Assembly (NCBI GenBank): GCA_902569975.1
Contig: CACFWD010000007.1
Location: forward strand, 1-46,388
DNA: 46,388 nt
DNA from: an uncultured Pelagibacteraceae bacterium
GTDB lineage: Bacteria > Pseudomonadota > Alphaproteobacteria > Pelagibacterales > Pelagibacteraceae
Direction of reading: 5' to 3'
Shown: in pieces, positions 43,306-46,388 of the stretch
How the letters are laid out: each line of letters starts with the position of its first letter
How positions within the stretch are numbered: position 1 is the first letter of the stretch
Made by a program: the position numbers and the translations under genes
Notes under the pieces: generated by a model
Database searches by the model: none
Seen by the model: only the letters and a program-made list of their open reading frames with translations
What the model was told of the DNA's origin: nothing

Positions 43306-44724
43306 ATGGAAAATAATCTTAGTATTGTTAAAGACAGATTTAAAGAACTCCCAAATAATATCGAGGCAGAACAATCAGTTATAGGTTCTATCTTGGTTAC
43401 TAACGAAATTTTTGACGAAATAAGTACAATTATTTCGAGTATCAATTTTTTTGATCCAATGCATCAAAAAATTTACAATGCTGTAGAAAATTTAATTTAT
43501 AAAGGAATGCTTGCTAACCCTATTACTCTGAAAAATTATTTTGAGGATGAAAAAGATGACCTAGATATACCAGAATACTTAGTAAAAATTACAAAGTTTT
43601 CAACATCAGTTAGACAAGCAATTGAGTATTCAAAAATAATTTATGATATGTTTGTCAGACGTGAATTAATTAAAATCTCAGAACAAACTATAGACAGTGC
43701 AAAAATAAATGATCTAGATACCAATGGTCAAAGTATTATTGAAAACTCTGAGAAATTATTATTTGATTTAGCTGAAAAAGGATCTTTCAATTCCTCATTA
43801 ATTAAGTTTGATGAGGCTATGAAGCAAACAATTGAAATGGCTTCTGCAGCTTATAAAAATGAAGGTGGGATTGTTGGTGTACCAACGGGATTAAGGGATC
43901 TTGATGATAAGCTTGGTGGTTTACATCAATCAGATTTAATTATTATTGCAGGCAGGCCTTCGATGGGTAAAACATCACTTGCAACAAATATAGCATTTAA
44001 TGCAGCTAAACATATTCAAGACAATGGAAAAAAATCATCAATTGCATTTTTCTCACTAGAGATGTCATCAGAACAACTATCCACTAGAATTCTATCAGAG
44101 CAAGCTCGTATAGGGTCAAATGATATTAGAAGGGGAAGAATTTCTGATGAACAATTTGATCAATTTTTAGAAACTTCAAAAAATATTGCTGAACTTCCAT
44201 TATTTATAGATGAAACTCCTGCAATAAGTATAGCTGCAATGAGTAACAGAGCTAGAAGAATAAAACGATTAAATGGATTGGATATGATTGTCGTTGATTA
44301 CATCCAATTAATGAAAGGAACAACATATAATAAAGATGGTAGGGTTCAAGAAATTTCTCAAATTACACAAGGTCTTAAAGCTATTGCTAAAGAGCTTGGA
44401 GTCCCGGTCGTAGCGTTATCTCAACTTTCGAGACAAGTAGAACAACGTGATGATCACAAGCCACAATTATCTGACTTAAGAGAGTCTGGATCAATCGAAC
44501 AAGATGCTGACGTTGTAATGTTTGTTTACAGAGAAGGTTACTATTTGCAAAGAAAAGAACCAAGAGAAGCAACTGTTGAACATGCTGAATGGCAAGCTAA
44601 AATGAATGAGATCGCACACTTAGCGGAGATTATCATTGGTAAACAACGTCACGGTCCAATTGGTAAAGTAACTCTTGAATTTGAGGAAAGATTCACAAAA
44701 TTTAAAGATACTCAAATTAATTAA
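43306..44724 (+). CDS. dnaB: Replicative DNA helicase DnaB
   Basis: A hexameric helicase that unwinds DNA ahead of the replisome. The 472-aa protein has an N-terminal DnaB-N domain (ELPNNIEAEQSVIGSIL) and a C-terminal RecA-type domain: Walker A GRPSMGKTSLATNIA, SLEMSSEQLSTRIL, Walker B MIVVDYIQLMKG, and LSQLSRQVEQRDDHKPQLSD. No intein is present. It follows rplI after 67 bp, the standard alphaproteobacterial order. Confidence 0.97.
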   Translation: MENNLSIVKDRFKELPNNIEAEQSVIGSILVTNEIFDEISTIISSINFFDPMHQKIYNAVENLIYKGMLANPITLKNYFEDEKDDLDIPEYLVKITKFSTSVRQAIEYSKIIYDMFVRRELIKISEQTIDSAKINDLDTNGQSIIENSEKLLFDLAEKGSFNSSLIKFDEAMKQTIEMASAAYKNEGGIVGVPTGLRDLDDKLGGLHQSDLIIIAGRPSMGKTSLATNIAFNAAKHIQDNGKKSSIAFFSLEMSSEQLSTRILSEQARIGSNDIRRGRISDEQFDQFLETSKNIAELPLFIDETPAISIAAMSNRARRIKRLNGLDMIVVDYIQLMKGTTYNKDGRVQEISQITQGLKAIAKELGVPVVALSQLSRQVEQRDDHKPQLSDLRESGSIEQDADVVMFVYREGYYLQRKEPREATVEHAEWQAKMNEIAHLAEIIIGKQRHGPIGKVTLEFEERFTKFKDTQIN

Positions 44725-44744
44725 TTTCACATATAAAAGAAACT

Positions 44745-46388
44745 ATGTTTGTCAATTTGTATGAAAATACAATATTAAAGAATCCAAGGTCTATTTTTGT
44801 AGTTTTATTAATCATAATTTTAAATTTTGGATATTATATAAAAGATTTTAGATTAGATGCTTCTTCTGAAACATTATTAATCGAGGGCGATCCTGATCTT
44901 GAATATTTAAAAGAAATTAATGATCGATATGGATCAAAAGAATTTTTAATTTTAACCTACACTCCGAATGAAGGTATGGTCTCAGATGTCTCCATTAATA
45001 ATTTATTAAGTTTAAAATATAAAATTCAGAGTTTGGACTGGGTACATAGCGTTATTACTTTATTAGATATTCCACTTTTAAGCAACTCAGATACACCGCT
45101 ACAAGAGCGATTAGAAAGTTTTAAAACTCTAAAAGATGAAAATGTTGATAAACAAAGGGGGTTCAAAGAAATTTTAAATAGTCCAGTTTTTAGAAACTTT
45201 GTAATAAGTGAAAATGGTAAAACAAGTGGCATTATTGTAAATATAAAAAAAAACCCTCCTTTAGAAGATATTAAAAATAAATCACGAGATGAAATAGAAG
45301 AATACAGAGACCTAATAAAAAAACAAAATCATGAGAATATTTTAGAAATAAGAGATGTGATTAAAAGTTACGAGGATATTGGAAAAATTTATTTGGGTGG
45401 AATTCCAATGATTGCTGATGATATGATGACATTTATCAAGAGTGATATTATTGTGTTCGGTTTTGGGGTTTTGCTTTTTATTATAGCAACACTTTGGTTT
45501 GTATTTAGAAAGTTAATTTGGATAATAGTGCCTATAAGTAGCTGTTTTTTTTCTGTAGTTATTATGATGGGATTGCTGGGTTTACTTGGTTGGAAAGTTA
45601 CAGTTATTTCATCTAACTTTATAGCATTAATGTTAATTTTAACAATGGCGATGAATATTCATATTAGCACAAGATTTCTTCAAATAAGAAAATCAAACCC
45701 ATCAAAAACTAATTTACAAATTTTAACTTTGACCACTAGTAAAATGTTTTGGCCTATTCTTTATACTGTTCTCACAACTGTAATTGCTTTTTTATCTTTA
45801 ATCTTCAGCGAGATTAAACCCATTATAGACTTTGGTTGGATGATGACTTGTGGTTTAATTATATCATTTATTGTTACCTTTACCCTGCTCCCCACTATGC
45901 TTAATTTAATGCCCATAAATGAAATGTCATCTAAAGAAGATAAAGTTTCAAAAATTACAAAACTTTTAGAAAATATATCGCTAAAATATCAAACAATTAT
46001 TTTTCTAATTACATTTGTCGTTGTTAGCTTAAGTGTATTTGGAATTTCAAAATTAGAAGTTGAGAATAGCTTTATTAATTACTTCAGTAAAAAAACTGAA
46101 ATCTATAAAGGAATGAAATTAATTGATGAAGAGTTAGGGGGAACAACGCCACTTGAAGTTATTCTTAAGTTTCCAGAAAAAGAGAGAGAAACATTAGAAA
46201 ATAACGATGATTTTGAAGACTGGGGTGAGGAAAGTGAGAAAGACGAAGAAAAATATTGGTTCACTAAAGATAAAATAGATACTATCAAGGGTGTCCACAA
46301 TTATTTAGATAATTTACCACAAATAGGAAAGGTACTATCTTTCTCATCAGTTGTAGATGTTGCGACTCAATTAAACAACAATAAACCA
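44745..46388 (+). CDS. RND-superfamily (MMPL) exporter, N-terminal part
   Basis: The frame is open from ATG 44745, 20 bp after dnaB, to the window edge (548 codons). The layout is that of a COG1033-type RND exporter: helix 1 near residues 14-34, a periplasmic domain to about 230, then a cluster of helices (IVFGFGVLLFIIATLWF, NFIALMLILTMAMNIHI, FWPILYTVLTTVIAFLSL, GLIISFIVTFTLL), and a second repeat starting with a helix near 420 (IIFLITFVVVSLSVFGI) and the second periplasmic domain, which is cut off. TMAMNIHIS replaces the Asp-rich helix of drug RND pumps, as in MMPL or hopanoid-type transporters. Substrate unknown. An acidic loop (EDWGEESEKDEEKYW) lies near residue 495. Confidence 0.82.
   Translation, partial: MFVNLYENTILKNPRSIFVVLLIIILNFGYYIKDFRLDASSETLLIEGDPDLEYLKEINDRYGSKEFLILTYTPNEGMVSDVSINNLLSLKYKIQSLDWVHSVITLLDIPLLSNSDTPLQERLESFKTLKDENVDKQRGFKEILNSPVFRNFVISENGKTSGIIVNIKKNPPLEDIKNKSRDEIEEYRDLIKKQNHENILEIRDVIKSYEDIGKIYLGGIPMIADDMMTFIKSDIIVFGFGVLLFIIATLWFVFRKLIWIIVPISSCFFSVVIMMGLLGLLGWKVTVISSNFIALMLILTMAMNIHISTRFLQIRKSNPSKTNLQILTLTTSKMFWPILYTVLTTVIAFLSLIFSEIKPIIDFGWMMTCGLIISFIVTFTLLPTMLNLMPINEMSSKEDKVSKITKLLENISLKYQTIIFLITFVVVSLSVFGISKLEVENSFINYFSKKTEIYKGMKLIDEELGGTTPLEVILKFPEKERETLENNDDFEDWGEESEKDEEKYWFTKDKIDTIKGVHNYLDNLPQIGKVLSFSSVVDVATQLNNNKP

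Noticed and set aside
45026..45232. 68-codon minus-strand frame inside the RND gene
   Set aside because: Shadow of the plus-strand frame with no recognisable protein features.
1..46388. tRNA, rRNA, CRISPR array, IS, prophage or genomic island
   Set aside because: No gap exceeds 140 bp, no transposase, integrase or phage protein is seen, and composition is uniform.

Overview
The window is chromosomal DNA from an AT-rich alphaproteobacterium with a streamlined genome. The best fit is the SAR11 clade (Pelagibacterales), a marine heterotroph. This is inferred from the very low G+C content, Lys/Asn/Ile-rich proteins, almost no intergenic DNA, and gene neighbourhoods typical of alphaproteobacteria: mrcA-prfB next to rne; aroQ-accB-accC with DUF2155 and NDUFA12; purM-purN-ndk-pepA; lptF-lptG-lptD-surA-pdxA-ksgA; gmk...acpP-fabG-fabD; rpsF-rpsR-rplI-dnaB. 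No database search was possible, so clade and family names rest on recognised motifs and gene order.

Layout. 1-3.3 kb: tail of a homocysteine S-methyltransferase, an EamA permease with a YbaK-type deacylase, glutamine synthetase (glnA) and a 56-aa unknown protein. 3.4-9.6 kb: a complete SUF iron-sulfur operon on the minus strand (iscR-sufB-sufC-sufD-sufS-sufU-sufT-sufA), preceded by a near-consensus IscR operator over its promoter. 9.7-12.8 kb: alpha/beta hydrolase, anmK, tyrS. 12.8-20.3 kb: mrcA-prfB-AsmA-like operon, divergent from a short RNase E. The prfB gene carries a programmed +1 frameshift, so a plain ORF call loses its first 38 residues. 20.3-24.3 kb: thiS-thiG, aroQ-accB-accC, DUF2155 and NDUFA12. 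24.4-30.4 kb: a stand-alone protein resembling the C-terminal part of class II ribonucleotide reductase, then aspS, hda, DUF2066, purM and purN. 30.3-39.5 kb: ndk-pepA on the minus strand and the six-gene outer-membrane assembly operon lptF-lptG-lptD-surA-pdxA-ksgA. 39.5-46.4 kb: gmk, acpP-fabG-fabD on the minus strand, then rpsF-rpsR-rplI-dnaB and the start of an RND-family exporter cut by the window edge.

The genes are core housekeeping: Fe-S cluster assembly, nitrogen assimilation, cell wall and LPS assembly, fatty acid and biotin-carboxylase functions, purine and thiazole synthesis, translation and replication. The longest non-coding gap is 140 bp, and no stretch over 300 bp lacks a gene. 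I found no tRNA, rRNA, CRISPR array, insertion sequence, prophage or plasmid gene.

Nothing looks like a wholly new multi-gene system. The items most worth checking are the prfB recoding site, the IscR operator, thiS glycine codons that double as the thiG ribosome-binding site, the isolated NrdJ-tail protein, an RNase E without its zinc-link cysteines, loss of fabF/mltG and of aat from otherwise conserved neighbourhoods, and nine convergent gene pairs with essentially no room for terminators.
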